A stretch of DNA of 64,000 nt. Origin: Acidobacteria bacterium 28-9 (GTDB lineage Bacteria > Acidobacteriota > Blastocatellia > Pyrinomonadales > Pyrinomonadaceae). This document shows, in pieces, positions 15,510 to 24,637 of the stretch. The notes under the pieces were generated by a model. That model saw only the letters and a program-made list of their open reading frames with translations, had not been told where the DNA came from and ran no database searches. Positions within the stretch are counted from its first letter, which is position 1; each line of letters opens with the position of its first letter. Both the position numbers and the translations under genes were made by a program. Location: the NCBI GenBank assembly GCA_002050355.1, contig MWYY01000063.1, forward strand, positions 1-64,000. The letters run 5' to 3'.

Positions 15510-18041
15510 TTAGTATTTAATCGAAAAATTCTTGCCATCGGCGGTCAGAAAATTCAAGACATCACGATCAAGCGTGACGACGGGTTGACCGTCGGCTAAA
15601 GCTTCAACTTCGACGTAGGCAAGAATTCCCGAACTATTTTCGGCTGTATCTTTTGCCGAAGACAGCGCAACGAACATTTTTCCGTCTTGATTGAAAAACG
15701 GTTTTGCAGACGTTTGCGCCATTTGGGTGCCGAAAACTTCGCCGAACGAAACGCTGCGAACCGCCAATTTTTTCTGGTCAAACCTCATTCCTATAACCGC
15801 CGAGCGAAATGCCGTCGCGCTTTTTACCATAACGGCGATTTTTGTTCGCTCGCCTGCTTTCATTACAGGTAGAGTTTGCAGGAATTGAAGTTCAGCAACA
15901 GGTGCGAACGGATTCGTCGTCTCATTTTGCGGCTCTTCGTTTGATTTCAATGAAGTTTCCCGCATTGCCGGCTTGTTTTCCGAAGTATCCGCAGTCGGCG
16001 CTATTTGTAGAGTTTGTACGCTCGCGTCAATCGGGCGCAGATTACTCACCATCGTTTGATTTTTTTCAGGTCTCTGAATTACAGCGGTCGCTTGAGATTG
16101 CGCTGAACTTGACGACGACGCGGTTATTTTCGTATAAGTCGGCGCTTCCAGCTTTTGGTCAGGCAATTGAACTTGCGCCACTGTCGGGAGCCGTCGGGCG
16201 GCAGCGAGCTGCTCTTCGATTTCTTCTTTGATAATCATCGCTTCCAGTGACCCGCTGGTCGGCACGGCAAGGCTTCCCGTCGGTCGTTCGATTTCATCTT
16301 CCGGCAAAATTGCCGGCGCGCGAATTACTCTCGGTGTAATGGCGATAACGACATCAACTTGTTGATTGTCTTTTTTTGGCGCGCTAAAAAGCCTGCCCAG
16401 CACCGGGATTAATCCTAGAAGCGGTATACCTGTTCGTCCGTTACTTTCCTTGCCCTGCGCGACGCTTGCCAGCATCAGCGTTTTATTGTTCTGAATGCGC
16501 GCCGTTCCTTTAATCGTGCGCTCGGTAAAAATCGGATTTCCACTTGCTGTCGCGGTGGGTACTACATCTTTTGATTCAATTTCCATCGCTACTTGAACAT
16601 CCTGATTCGGAAAAACAATCGGCTTAAATTTTAGGGTCAGACCGGTTTGCTCATAATTGTAAACATCTCCGACAAAACCGCCGCTGTTATTATTAGGGGT
16701 AGTTCCGGCGTTGTTGAAACCGTTTGAAATGGTCGCGCTTCTAACCGGAACGCGCTGACCGATACGCGCCGAAGAATCTTCATTATTAAAGGCGTGAATT
16801 TGTGTCGAAGCGATAAGTTTCGAGTTGTCTTTATTTTGCAGAGCTTGAAAACTAATGGCAGGAATAACCAAACCCAATCCGAATGATGTTCTTCCGATAA
16901 TTCCATTATTTCCGGCTAAACCCACAACGCCACGATTTGTTCCGCCCAAATTTGAAAGCGTCGCGCTGTCACCTATTTGAGTGCCGAATTGCATCAATTC
17001 CGTTTTTGAAACTTCATAAATCTGAACGTCCATAACGACTTCGGCGCGGTCTTTGTCGAGCGAACTTATCAATTTGCCTATAAGACGAATATTTTCTTCC
17101 GTATCACGAATCGTCAGGCTGTTTGTCGCTTTGTCAATCAGTGCTATCGTAGGAGTTCTGCCCGGTTGCGCCGGAATCGCCGTTCTGATTAAATCGGCAA
17201 CTTCTTTCGGGTCGGCGTTTGCAAGATAAAATGTTCGCAAAACAAGCTGCTGGAAATTTTGGCGGCGATTTTGACTCGCTACCATAATCGTTCTCGGTCC
17301 GACTTTTTGGAAAAACAAATTCTCCTGCAAAAAGATGTAATCGAGCGCCTTTGCCGCCGTAACGTTTTTCAACTCGATGGAAATCTTGCGATTCTCACTG
17401 CCGCGAAACGAATCTGAATCAAACAGTACGTTTAAATCCAAATCTTTCGCTAGTTCCTTGATAAGAAACTTCAAATCGACTCCGCCCGGAAACGGCACGT
17501 CGCGTAGTCTTTCGAGTTTTTGCGGAACGACCGTGTCCGGCGTCGGCTGTTTTTGATAACCGGTCGGAACAAGCTGAACGCCGCCGTTGCTGCTGCCGAC
17601 GCCGTTGCTGTTTCCATTCGTTTTATTGTCGGGATTTTCGCCGTCTATAACAGCTTGCTGCAAGCGCAGCATCCGTTCCATTTCGGATTTCGCCAACTCA
17701 TTAACCGGATCGTAACCATAAGCCTTACGAAAAGCGAGATATGCACCCGCGTAATCTTTCTCGTTTGCTAAACTCGTTCCGCGCTTCATATACATCTGCG
17801 AAGCATTAAACAGAGCGCGCGTGTAATGCAGGCGATATTCGGGATTTTTCGGATTGTCGGCAACCGACAGTGCAAATTCCTCAACTGCTTTGTCCCATTG
17901 TTCGGCGACTTCTGCGTCCATTCCCAACTTAAAATGTTTTTTGCCGTCATTACCGCCAGCCGCCAAAACCGAGGTTGGCGAGAGTAATGAAATAAACAAA
18001 AGCAGACAAATCGAGAAACGAGTAAAAGTGGAGTTTTTCAT
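15510..18041 (-). CDS. Secretin (GspD/PilQ-like) with TPR N-terminus and cohesin-like C-terminus
   Basis: This 843-residue outer-membrane channel subunit has a signal peptide ending VLAAGG near residue 29. A TPR-like region follows at about 33-130. An STN/N0 domain (about 185-255, GVDLKFLIKELAKDLDLNVLF) and a secretin N1 repeat (about 262-340) come next. The secretin core is at about 345-590, with RIGQRVPVRSA, TGLTLKFKPIV and GIPLLGLIPVLGRLF. After a linker, residues about 715-843 form a beta-rich module starting LPVMKAGERTKIAVMV that matches the cohesin-like domain of some acidobacterial and deltaproteobacterial secretins. Secretins normally end soon after the core, so the tail is an added module, perhaps for surface or peptidoglycan contact. 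Confidence 0.85.
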   Translation of the reverse strand: MKNSTFTRFSICLLLFISLLSPTSVLAAGGNDGKKHFKLGMDAEVAEQWDKAVEEFALSVADNPKNPEYRLHYTRALFNASQMYMKRGTSLANEKDYAGAYLAFRKAYGYDPVNELAKSEMERMLRLQQAVIDGENPDNKTNGNSNGVGSSNGGVQLVPTGYQKQPTPDTVVPQKLERLRDVPFPGGVDLKFLIKELAKDLDLNVLFDSDSFRGSENRKISIELKNVTAAKALDYIFLQENLFFQKVGPRTIMVASQNRRQNFQQLVLRTFYLANADPKEVADLIRTAIPAQPGRTPTIALIDKATNSLTIRDTEENIRLIGKLISSLDKDRAEVVMDVQIYEVSKTELMQFGTQIGDSATLSNLGGTNRGVVGLAGNNGIIGRTSFGLGLVIPAISFQALQNKDNSKLIASTQIHAFNNEDSSARIGQRVPVRSATISNGFNNAGTTPNNNSGGFVGDVYNYEQTGLTLKFKPIVFPNQDVQVAMEIESKDVVPTATASGNPIFTERTIKGTARIQNNKTLMLASVAQGKESNGRTGIPLLGLIPVLGRLFSAPKKDNQQVDVVIAITPRVIRAPAILPEDEIERPTGSLAVPTSGSLEAMIIKEEIEEQLAAARRLPTVAQVQLPDQKLEAPTYTKITASSSSSAQSQATAVIQRPEKNQTMVSNLRPIDASVQTLQIAPTADTSENKPAMRETSLKSNEEPQNETTNPFAPVAELQFLQTLPVMKAGERTKIAVMVKSATAFRSAVIGMRFDQKKLAVRSVSFGEVFGTQMAQTSAKPFFNQDGKMFVALSSAKDTAENSSGILAYVEVEALADGQPVVTLDRDVLNFLTADGKNFSIKY

Positions 18042-18189
18042 AGTTTTAGTATTTGAAGTGAAATGGACTTCCCTATCTGCAAAAATAATCGGTGTCAGAT
18101 TTTACACGCGACGTTAAATGTTAAGTTTCAAAAAGATTCTATCGAGACAAGCCTATTTTGCTTTATTTAAGAAATTTCTTCAACATTTT

Positions 18190-19872
18190 TTAGCGAATTT
18201 CTTCAACAAAGGTTACGCGATTTATCTCGTATAAAGTAGTCGAGCCGTTAAAAACTTTTTTCACAGCCGACTCTCGCAAGCTCGACAAGCCTTCTTTTTC
18301 GGCTTGGCGGCGGATTTCCGAACCCGGACGGCGCTCGATAATCATCTCCCGAATTGCGTCAGACATATCGAGCAACTCGTGAATCGCCGTGCGCCCTCGG
18401 TAACCCGTGTGATTGCAAGCATCGCATCCGACATTCATATAGATGGTGCGCCCGCCAACTTCTTCGGGTCGAATGCCGGATTCAGTAATTTCTTCGCTCG
18501 TCGGCTGATACGCGCGCTTGCAGACCGGACACAAAAGCCGCACAAGTCGTTGAGCTAAGACGCAGTTGAGAGCCGATACAAAGTTATACGGTTCGACACC
18601 CATATTGATAAATCGCCCGATAACGTCAATCACGTTGTTGGCGTGAACGGTGGTAAACACAAGGTGTCCGGTTAGCGCAGATTGGATTGCAATTTGAGCC
18701 GTTTCGTTGTCGCGGATTTCTCCGACCATTATTTTATCCGGGTCGTGTCGCAAAATTGAACGCAGTCCGCGCGCAAAGGTAAGACCTTTTTTCTCGTTGA
18801 CCGGAATCTGCATAATGCCGTTAAGCTGATATTCCACGGGGTCTTCAATCGTGATAATTTTATCTTCGATGTTGCGAATTTCGTTGAGCGCGCCGTAAAG
18901 CGTCGTCGTTTTTCCCGAACCGGTCGGACCGGTTACCAGAACCATTCCGTATGGCTCTTTGATATACATCCGAAACCGCTTAACATCTTCGGGGTCAAAA
19001 CCGACGACATCGAGACTCAGGTTTTTAAATTCTTCCGAGATTTGCTCCTTATCCAGAATACGTATAACGCAGTTTTCGCCATAAGCCGAAGGCAAAATAG
19101 AAACGCGAAAATCGACCGTTCTTCCTTTGTAACGCACGCGAAATCTGCCGTCCTGCGGAATTCTGCGCTCGGCAATATCGAGTTCAGACATAACTTTGAT
19201 ACGTGAAATCAAAGTTTGGTGAAAAACGATGTCAATCGGGTCAACTTTTTGGTAAAGCGCGCCGTCAATGCGGAATTTCACGCTCACGTCGCGGTCGCCT
19301 GCTTCGATGTGGATGTCGGAGGCACGGCTTTCCATTGCGTTATAAATAATCGTGTCAACGAGTTTAATAATCGGCGACATTTCCGAATCGCTCGCCAACT
19401 TGTCCAAATCCAAAACTTCCTCGCCCTGGTCAGTTTCCTTGAGCAAGGAGATTTTGAATGTCGAAGCCGCTTCCTGCAAAACTCTCTGCGTCGCGTCGCC
19501 TTTTCTGAGAACAACGTCAATCGCACCCGCCGTCGCCACATACGGCATAATTCGCACGTTCAGAGCGTTTTCGAGTTCGTCCAACTGTTCAAGATTCGAC
19601 GGGTCAGCCATCGCTACGTGAAGATTTCTGCCTTCGCGGCGGAGAGGCACAAACATATTGCGCAGCATCAGCTCTACCGGAATTCCGGCAAGCTCTTCAT
19701 AGCTAATCGGCGATTCCTGATCCGGCGGAAGCAAATCAATGTACGGCAGGCGATAACGCGCCGCCAGCAATTTTGCTTCTCTGACTTCCGGCGGTTCGCT
19801 TTCCGCCAAACCCGTACCCTCTATTTTCGGCGGCTCAATCGTCGCCGTATTTCCGTTAGTTCGATTTTCCAT
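18190..19872 (-). CDS. Type II secretion / type IV pilus assembly ATPase (GspE/PilB)
   Basis: This 560-residue cytoplasmic hexameric ATPase drives pseudopilus assembly. An N-terminal MshEN-type domain (about 30-140) is followed by the linker domain. Walker A, GPTGSGKTTT, is near residue 310. The Asp box and Walker B region is near IMVGEIRDNETAQIA, followed by TTVHAN. A zinc-binding element has two CxxC pairs (CPVC near 446 and CDAC near 483). Length matches PilB/GspE (about 500-570). It lies between gspF and the secretin on the same strand. Assignment to pilus or secretion cannot be settled from this gene alone; the neighbours favour a type II-like system. Confidence 0.92.
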   Translation of the reverse strand: MENRTNGNTATIEPPKIEGTGLAESEPPEVREAKLLAARYRLPYIDLLPPDQESPISYEELAGIPVELMLRNMFVPLRREGRNLHVAMADPSNLEQLDELENALNVRIMPYVATAGAIDVVLRKGDATQRVLQEAASTFKISLLKETDQGEEVLDLDKLASDSEMSPIIKLVDTIIYNAMESRASDIHIEAGDRDVSVKFRIDGALYQKVDPIDIVFHQTLISRIKVMSELDIAERRIPQDGRFRVRYKGRTVDFRVSILPSAYGENCVIRILDKEQISEEFKNLSLDVVGFDPEDVKRFRMYIKEPYGMVLVTGPTGSGKTTTLYGALNEIRNIEDKIITIEDPVEYQLNGIMQIPVNEKKGLTFARGLRSILRHDPDKIMVGEIRDNETAQIAIQSALTGHLVFTTVHANNVIDVIGRFINMGVEPYNFVSALNCVLAQRLVRLLCPVCKRAYQPTSEEITESGIRPEEVGGRTIYMNVGCDACNHTGYRGRTAIHELLDMSDAIREMIIERRPGSEIRRQAEKEGLSSLRESAVKKVFNGSTTLYEINRVTFVEEIR

Positions 19873-19901
19873 TTTTGTATATCTTAAATTTTTACTCGAA
19901 T

Positions 19902-21137
19902 TTATTTTTTTCCGCTAAATGGACCTGACGAAATCGTTTGGATAATCGGCAGATAAATCGCCAGCAAAATAGTGATGACAATTCCCGCCATAAACACAAG
20001 AATAACCGGTTCGAGCAGAGACGTTAATTGTTCGAGACGCACTTCGGATTCGGCGTCGTAAAAATTTGCTACCTCATCGAGCATCTCGCGCAGGCTCCCC
20101 GATTTTTCGCCGATGCCAATCATATCGAGCGCAAGTTCCGGCATCCAATGCGCGTTTCCCAAAGAATCGGTGAACATTCGTCCTTCGCGTATCATCGGCA
20201 AAACCGATTGGCTGCGCCGCCGCAGTTCAAAATTTGTGATTGATTGAGAAGCGATGTCCCAGGAATCCGGCAAAGTAATTCCGCCGGATAAAAGCGTCGA
20301 GAGCGAGCGCGCAAGCTGTGCCGTCGTCATCTGCTTTATCAGAGAGCCGACAATCGGCAGACGAAGTAGAAAACCATGCAAAATCAATTTTCCGCCCGGC
20401 GTTCTAAGCCAGATGACCAGCGCGAAAATCAAAATCAAAACCATCGGCAAAAGCCACCAGATATTATTTGTTACACCGTTGGAAATTGCCAGAACGACAA
20501 TCGTTACAGTCGGCAAACCTTTGCTCGTACTCAAACCTTTAAACAAATCCGACATTCTCGGCACGATATACAAAGTTAAAAAACCGACCATAAACGTCGC
20601 CGCAGCCAGCAGAAATATCGGATAAGCCAGCGCGCCGCGGAGTTTTCGCGCCACGCCGACGCTGCGCTTTAAATAATCGACATATCTTGCCAAAACGTCG
20701 TCGAGCGCGCCGCTTTTTTCACCCGCCAAAAGCGATGCCGAATAAATTTTCGGGAAAATTTGTTGCGCTTCGAATGCTTCGGAAAGCGGAACGCCGCTTC
20801 TGATTTTATTTTCGACATCTATCAAAACGTCTCGCAGCGTCGAGGAAGCCGAACGATTTTTCAATAAATTGATTGATTGCAAAACCGGAATTCCCGCCCG
20901 CAAAAGCGCGGATAATTGTTGATTAAAAAGCAGAAAATCGTTTGGCTTGACGCGGTTTTTTCTCGACGTACCGAAAGGCATCATCGCCGACAGACCTTTT
21001 TCCGCCGAAGCTACATTGAAGACGCGAAAACCTTCGCCTTCGAGTCTGGTTTTCGCCTCGCCTGCCCCGCTCGCCTCGATAACGCGCGTCATAACTTCGC
21101 CCGAAGGCGTTCCTAATCTGCAAATAAATTCAGCCAT
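19902..21137 (-). CDS. Type II secretion inner-membrane platform protein (GspF/PilC)
   Basis: This 411-residue protein has two repeated GspF cytoplasmic domains, the first starting with NDFLLFNQQLSALLRAGIPVLQSINLL and the second with TAQLARSLSTLLSGGITLPDSWDIAS. Three membrane helices lie near residues 165-190, 215-240 and 375-400. An N-terminal ~65-residue extension precedes the first domain, as is common in PilC. It is the first gene of the operon, followed by gspE after 29 nt. It is divergent from the VWA genes. Confidence 0.9.
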   Translation of the reverse strand: MAEFICRLGTPSGEVMTRVIEASGAGEAKTRLEGEGFRVFNVASAEKGLSAMMPFGTSRKNRVKPNDFLLFNQQLSALLRAGIPVLQSINLLKNRSASSTLRDVLIDVENKIRSGVPLSEAFEAQQIFPKIYSASLLAGEKSGALDDVLARYVDYLKRSVGVARKLRGALAYPIFLLAAATFMVGFLTLYIVPRMSDLFKGLSTSKGLPTVTIVVLAISNGVTNNIWWLLPMVLILIFALVIWLRTPGGKLILHGFLLRLPIVGSLIKQMTTAQLARSLSTLLSGGITLPDSWDIASQSITNFELRRRSQSVLPMIREGRMFTDSLGNAHWMPELALDMIGIGEKSGSLREMLDEVANFYDAESEVRLEQLTSLLEPVILVFMAGIVITILLAIYLPIIQTISSGPFSGKK

Positions 21138-21146
21138 AAAACAGTA

Positions 21147-21316
21147 AATCAGTAGTCGTTGGTCAGTTGTTAGTAGTCAGTTAACAGTTGTCGTTGGTCA
21201 GTAGTTTCTTTATAAAATTGTGTATGTTGTTTCAAATTTGGGAGTTATTGAGTTTTAAAAACTATATCGGAAAATCAATCACCAACCGACAACTAACGAC
21301 CAACTACCGACAACTA
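21147..21316. repeat. Heptamer-repeat inverted pair in the gspF-VWA divergent region
   Basis: The left block (21147-21215) is the clearest heptamer series in the window: CAGTAGT CGTTGGT CAGTTGT TAGTAGT CAGTTAA CAGTTGT CGTTGGT CAGTAGT-type units. The right block (21282-21316) is its reverse complement in kind (CAACCGA CAACTAA CGACCAA CTACCGA CAACTAA). Together they take up half of the 341-bp gene-free region 21138-21478. The remainder holds the promoter at 21424-21452. Confidence 0.85.
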
Positions 21317-21423
21317 AAATTATATCACGCAAATTACCAATGAATGTTGCATTCTAATCGAAATTCTCAAACATTTTTGGGCAGGTGCATCGAATCAGAT
21401 TCTTTCTACATCATAAAAACATC

Positions 21424-21452
21424 TTGCACAAAGACGAGTCGTTACTTACAAT
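21424..21452 (+). promoter_or_regulatory. Predicted promoter of the first VWA gene
   Basis: TTGCAC (21424-21429) and TACAAT (21447-21452) are separated by 17 nt. The expected transcription start near 21459 gives a 5' leader of about 20 nt with GAAGGA at 21466-21471, and this supports the start codon at 21479. Confidence 0.6.
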
Positions 21453-21478
21453 ATATCTTAAGACCGAAGGAAATGTTT

Positions 21479-22471
21479 ATGGCTGTCAAAGATTTTTTGC
21501 GTTTCAGCCGCTTTTGCAGTATGCAGCGGTGGACTTTAATTTTTATAACTGTTTTGCTGACTACGATTGCTTCCTCAGCACAAACCCCGCGCTCGACGCC
21601 GCCCGACACTGACGACGACAAACCGATTAGCGTCAAGACTGATTTGGTAACGCTGACCGTTACCGTAACCGATTTATACGGGCGCTTTGTTTCGGGTCTG
21701 ACCAAAGACGCTTTTAAGGTTCTTGACAACAATCAAGAGCAGGAAATTACTTTTTTCAGCGATACGGACGCGCCGATTTCGGTCGGAATATTGTTTGACG
21801 TATCCGGCTCGATGAGCGGCGAAAAAATCGGTAAGGCGCGTAAGGCTCTGGAGCGTTTTATCGGCACCAGTCATCCGTCGGACGAATATTTCCTGATTGC
21901 CTTTAACAGCCGCGCACAACTTCTGCTCGACCGCACGCGAGACGGCGATTCGGTTTTGCGAAAATTGACGCTCGTTCAACCGAAAAACAATACCGCGCTT
22001 TACGATGCAGTTTATCTCGGCGTCGAGCGAGTAACGAGCGGAACACGCCAAAAGAAAGCGATGCTGATTATCAGCGACGGTCAGGATAATGCTTCACGCT
22101 ACAATTTCAACGAAGTTCGCCGTTTGCTAAAAGAATCGGACGTAACGGTTTATGCAGTCGGAATTTTGGACGGACGCGACGCGGGAAGCCAGATGGGAAT
22201 GCAGGGACAGGCATTTTTGGACGAACTGACATCGGTTACCGGCGGTAAATCTTTTTATCCGCAAGCCGATGTCGAAATGGATGAAATTTTCGAGCGCATC
22301 GCTTTGGAGCTTCGCCACCAATACTCAATCGGTTTCACACCGAAAGATTTCACGCCCGACGGAAAATGGCATAAAGTAAAAACAAAGGTCAACCCGCCGC
22401 GCGGTCTTCCGCGTCTAACGGTTCGCGGTCGTGAAGGTTATTACGCTACGCCGAACTCGAACATCCGCTAA
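21479..22471 (+). CDS. Secreted VWFA-related acidobacterial-domain protein
   Basis: This 330-residue protein has a signal-anchor or signal peptide (about 20-42, ending ASSAQ). A strand-rich segment VKTDLVTLTVTVTDLYGRFVSGLTK precedes a von Willebrand A domain with the metal-site motif DVSGSMS and a later ISDGQDN. This order (VxVxVxDxxGRxVxGLxxxDFxVxDdg then VWA) is that of the acidobacterial VWFA-related family. Ligand and role are unknown; an extracytoplasmic binding protein is likely. The ATG at 21479 is chosen for GAAGGA 7 nt upstream; the open frame extends further up to 21344. A paralogue follows after 28 nt. Confidence 0.8.
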   Translation: MAVKDFLRFSRFCSMQRWTLIFITVLLTTIASSAQTPRSTPPDTDDDKPISVKTDLVTLTVTVTDLYGRFVSGLTKDAFKVLDNNQEQEITFFSDTDAPISVGILFDVSGSMSGEKIGKARKALERFIGTSHPSDEYFLIAFNSRAQLLLDRTRDGDSVLRKLTLVQPKNNTALYDAVYLGVERVTSGTRQKKAMLIISDGQDNASRYNFNEVRRLLKESDVTVYAVGILDGRDAGSQMGMQGQAFLDELTSVTGGKSFYPQADVEMDEIFERIALELRHQYSIGFTPKDFTPDGKWHKVKTKVNPPRGLPRLTVRGREGYYATPNSNIR

Positions 22472-22499
22472 ATCGATTATTTTTGGATTCTAAGGAAAA

Positions 22500-23645
22500 A
22501 TGAAAAGAAAAACGTTTAATATCTTGTTGATTATTTTTTGTTTCGGTTTAATTTTTGCTTTTTACAATTTTTCTACTACAAACGCGCAAACCGTTCAAAC
22601 ACCGAACCGAACCGGCAATACAACGCCGACGCCAACACCGCAGAAAATCAATTTTCCAGCTGCAAAGCCAGCGCCTACCGTTTCACCGACACCGTATGTT
22701 GACGACCCGAATGAAATCATTCGGATTGAAACCGAAGAGGTAAATTTGAACGTTCGTGTCATCGATCGCAACAATCGCCCGATAAACAATCTCCGTCAAC
22801 AAGAGTTTAAGGTTTACGAAGACAACGTTTTGCAGCCGATTACGGCATTTTCGAAAGCCGAAGTTCCGACCAATTATTCGCTGGTGCTTGATAATTCCGG
22901 CTCGCTCCGCAACCAAATCGATAAAGTTATCGAAGCCAGCAAAATCATTGTCGCCACGAATAAACCCGAAGACGAAACCAGCGTTATCCGTTTTGTCAGT
23001 TCCGACAAAATCGAAATCGTGCAGGATTTTACGCCAACCAAAACCGATTTAAACGACGCGCTTGAAAGTCTTTATGTCGAAGGCGGACAGACAGCGATTA
23101 TCGATGCCGTTTATCTTGCAGCGCAAAAGGTTGACGAATACGAAAAAAGCCGCAATCCGAACGATAAAAAACGGCGCGCTTTAATACTTGTTTCCGACGG
23201 CGAAGACCGCGATAGTTTTTACAAGGAGCCGCAGCTTTTTGAATTGCTCCGTGAATCCGAAGTGCAGATTTTCACTGTCGGGTTTGTAACTGATTTGAGC
23301 AAGGAAGGTGGTTTTATCAGCAAAAGTCCGCAAGGCAAAGCAAAGGCTTTTCTCCAGCGACTAGCAACTGAAACGGGCGGTAAATCATATTTCCCGAGTT
23401 CCATCAACGAGTTAAACACTATCGCGCTGGACATCGCCAGTGAACTTAGAACTCAATATCTGGTCAGCTATGCGCCGACAAATGAAAAAAAAGACGGCTC
23501 GCTCAGAAACATCAAAGTTATTGTTGACGAAGGTCCGAACAAGCAAAAACGTATTGCTATTACTCGCACGGGAAGAAGTGCCGTAAGCGATAAACCCGGC
23601 ACGCCGACTTTGCAAAAAGCCAATCCGTCAATTAAAAGTCAATAA
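22500..23645 (+). CDS. Secreted VWFA-related acidobacterial-domain protein, paralogue
   Basis: This 381-residue protein has a signal peptide (NILLIIFCFGLIFAFYNF to about residue 29), a Pro/Thr-rich spacer, then LNVRVIDRNNRPINNLRQQEFKVYEDN and a VWA domain. Its metal site is DNSGSLR, with Asn at the second position where the neighbour has Val. VSDGEDRDS follows later. The two VWA genes are in tandem on the same strand and probably co-transcribed, ending at the terminator at 23671-23704. Confidence 0.8.
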   Translation: MKRKTFNILLIIFCFGLIFAFYNFSTTNAQTVQTPNRTGNTTPTPTPQKINFPAAKPAPTVSPTPYVDDPNEIIRIETEEVNLNVRVIDRNNRPINNLRQQEFKVYEDNVLQPITAFSKAEVPTNYSLVLDNSGSLRNQIDKVIEASKIIVATNKPEDETSVIRFVSSDKIEIVQDFTPTKTDLNDALESLYVEGGQTAIIDAVYLAAQKVDEYEKSRNPNDKKRRALILVSDGEDRDSFYKEPQLFELLRESEVQIFTVGFVTDLSKEGGFISKSPQGKAKAFLQRLATETGGKSYFPSSINELNTIALDIASELRTQYLVSYAPTNEKKDGSLRNIKVIVDEGPNKQKRIAITRTGRSAVSDKPGTPTLQKANPSIKSQ

Positions 23646-23670
23646 ATTATCCAAGATAAAATTTAAAACA

Positions 23671-23704
23671 AAAAAGGCAAGGAAATTAAATCACTTGCCT
23701 TTTT
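23671..23704. terminator. Bidirectional Rho-independent terminator
   Basis: AAAAAGGCAAG (23671-23681) and CTTGCCTTTTT (23694-23704) form an 11-bp stem with a 12-nt loop, flanked by A- and T-runs. It therefore works in both directions between the convergent VWA and microcompartment operons. Confidence 0.85.
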
Positions 23705-23756
23705 TGTTTTTCTGTTCCTGAAATTAAGGATCAAATTTTCCTTTATCTTTTTAGTT

Positions 23757-24086
23757 TTACCTTGAATCATTTCCCGGCACAGAACCGGAAATCTTTTTGC
23801 GCGTGGTTTCTCCGGTTTCGATTACCGGAATTCCTTCGGCGACTTCCCCGTGCGGGCGCGGAATAATGTGAACGGCTGTTACGGTTCCCACTCGCCGCGC
23901 CGCTGCTGCACCTGCGTCAACCGCCGCTCTGACTGCACCAACCTCGCCGCGCACAATTGCGGTAACGAGTCCGGCGTCGATTTTTTCGTAGCCGACCAAC
24001 CTCACATTGGCAGCTTTGACCATCGCGTCAGCCGCTTCAATCATCGCCACGAGTCCCATACATTCAACCATTCCAAGTGCTTCCAT
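23757..24086 (-). CDS. Bacterial microcompartment shell protein, hexamer-forming BMC domain
   Basis: This 109-residue protein has a single BMC domain over residues 1-88: [26 protein letters not shown], the [29 protein letters not shown] helix region, and the terminal [10 protein letters not shown]. These are the standard features of BMC-H tiles that form the protein shell of a metabolosome. The pore-loop region and tail differ from the paralogue at 27740, which could give a different pore or edge. It is the last gene of the microcompartment operon, 44 nt after the zinc-ribbon gene. Confidence 0.93.
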   Translation of the reverse strand: MEALGMVECMGLVAMIEAADAMVKAANVRLVGYEKIDAGLVTAIVRGEVGAVRAAVDAGAAAARRVGTVTAVHIIPRPHGEVAEGIPVIETGETTRKKISGSVPGNDSR

Positions 24087-24130
24087 AATTTATTCGTATT
24101 TACAAAATTTTTTTTCAAACAAATTTTAAG

Positions 24131-24574
24131 TTATTTAAAATACATTGCCAAAAATAGAATTGCGACGGATAAAATCGTTAAGGCGACCGCCGCCGAAATA
24201 AACCAAACATTCGGCGCGTTTTCGTGCTCTTCCCAAATGACTTCGACGGTTTTCGGCTGCAAAGTTTTTGATTTTCTTCGCAAAGTAGCGGCGGATTTCA
24301 GTCTCGTTTTGTCTTGCAAATCCTGTTTTTCTAGATTTTCAGATTTTTTCCTAACGTGGATTTCTTCACCGATATTTTGTTTCTCATCGGCTAATTTGAT
24401 AATTGTTTCACCGTCGAGTTTTTGAGAGTTTACGCTTGTCGAAGAGCCGTTGTCGGATGAAGGGGATTTTTCGGCGGTAATCGCGCCGCCGCAGTAATAA
24501 CAAAAAAGTGCCTGCGGGCGAACCTCCGCGCTGCAAGCGTTGCAAATTTTATTTTCGACTGATGTTTGAGCCAT
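24131..24574 (-). CDS. Zinc-ribbon protein with C-terminal membrane anchor in the microcompartment locus
   Basis: This 147-residue protein starts with a four-cysteine zinc ribbon at residues 10-30 (CNAC then CYYC). A charged, probably disordered middle with many Lys, Glu and Ser follows. One hydrophobic helix closes the chain (about 124-145, ISAAVALTILSVAILFLAMYF). The layout suggests a tail-anchored protein with the ribbon in the cytoplasm. It lies between the aldehyde dehydrogenase and the second shell protein, all on one strand with short gaps, so it may serve the compartment, for example as a membrane tether. This is inference only; no named family was recognised. Confidence 0.6.
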   Translation of the reverse strand: MAQTSVENKICNACSAEVRPQALFCYYCGGAITAEKSPSSDNGSSTSVNSQKLDGETIIKLADEKQNIGEEIHVRKKSENLEKQDLQDKTRLKSAATLRRKSKTLQPKTVEVIWEEHENAPNVWFISAAVALTILSVAILFLAMYFK

Positions 24575-24637
24575 TTAACTGACAAATAATTTTTATAGAG
24601 TGAGTATTACTATTAAAAAATTTTAAACCGAAACTTC

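Noticed and set aside
21147-21316. Possible CRISPR array from regular CAGTTGT-type repeats
   Set aside because: Units are 7 nt without spacers of 30 nt or so, and the block is an inverted pair. No cas gene is present.
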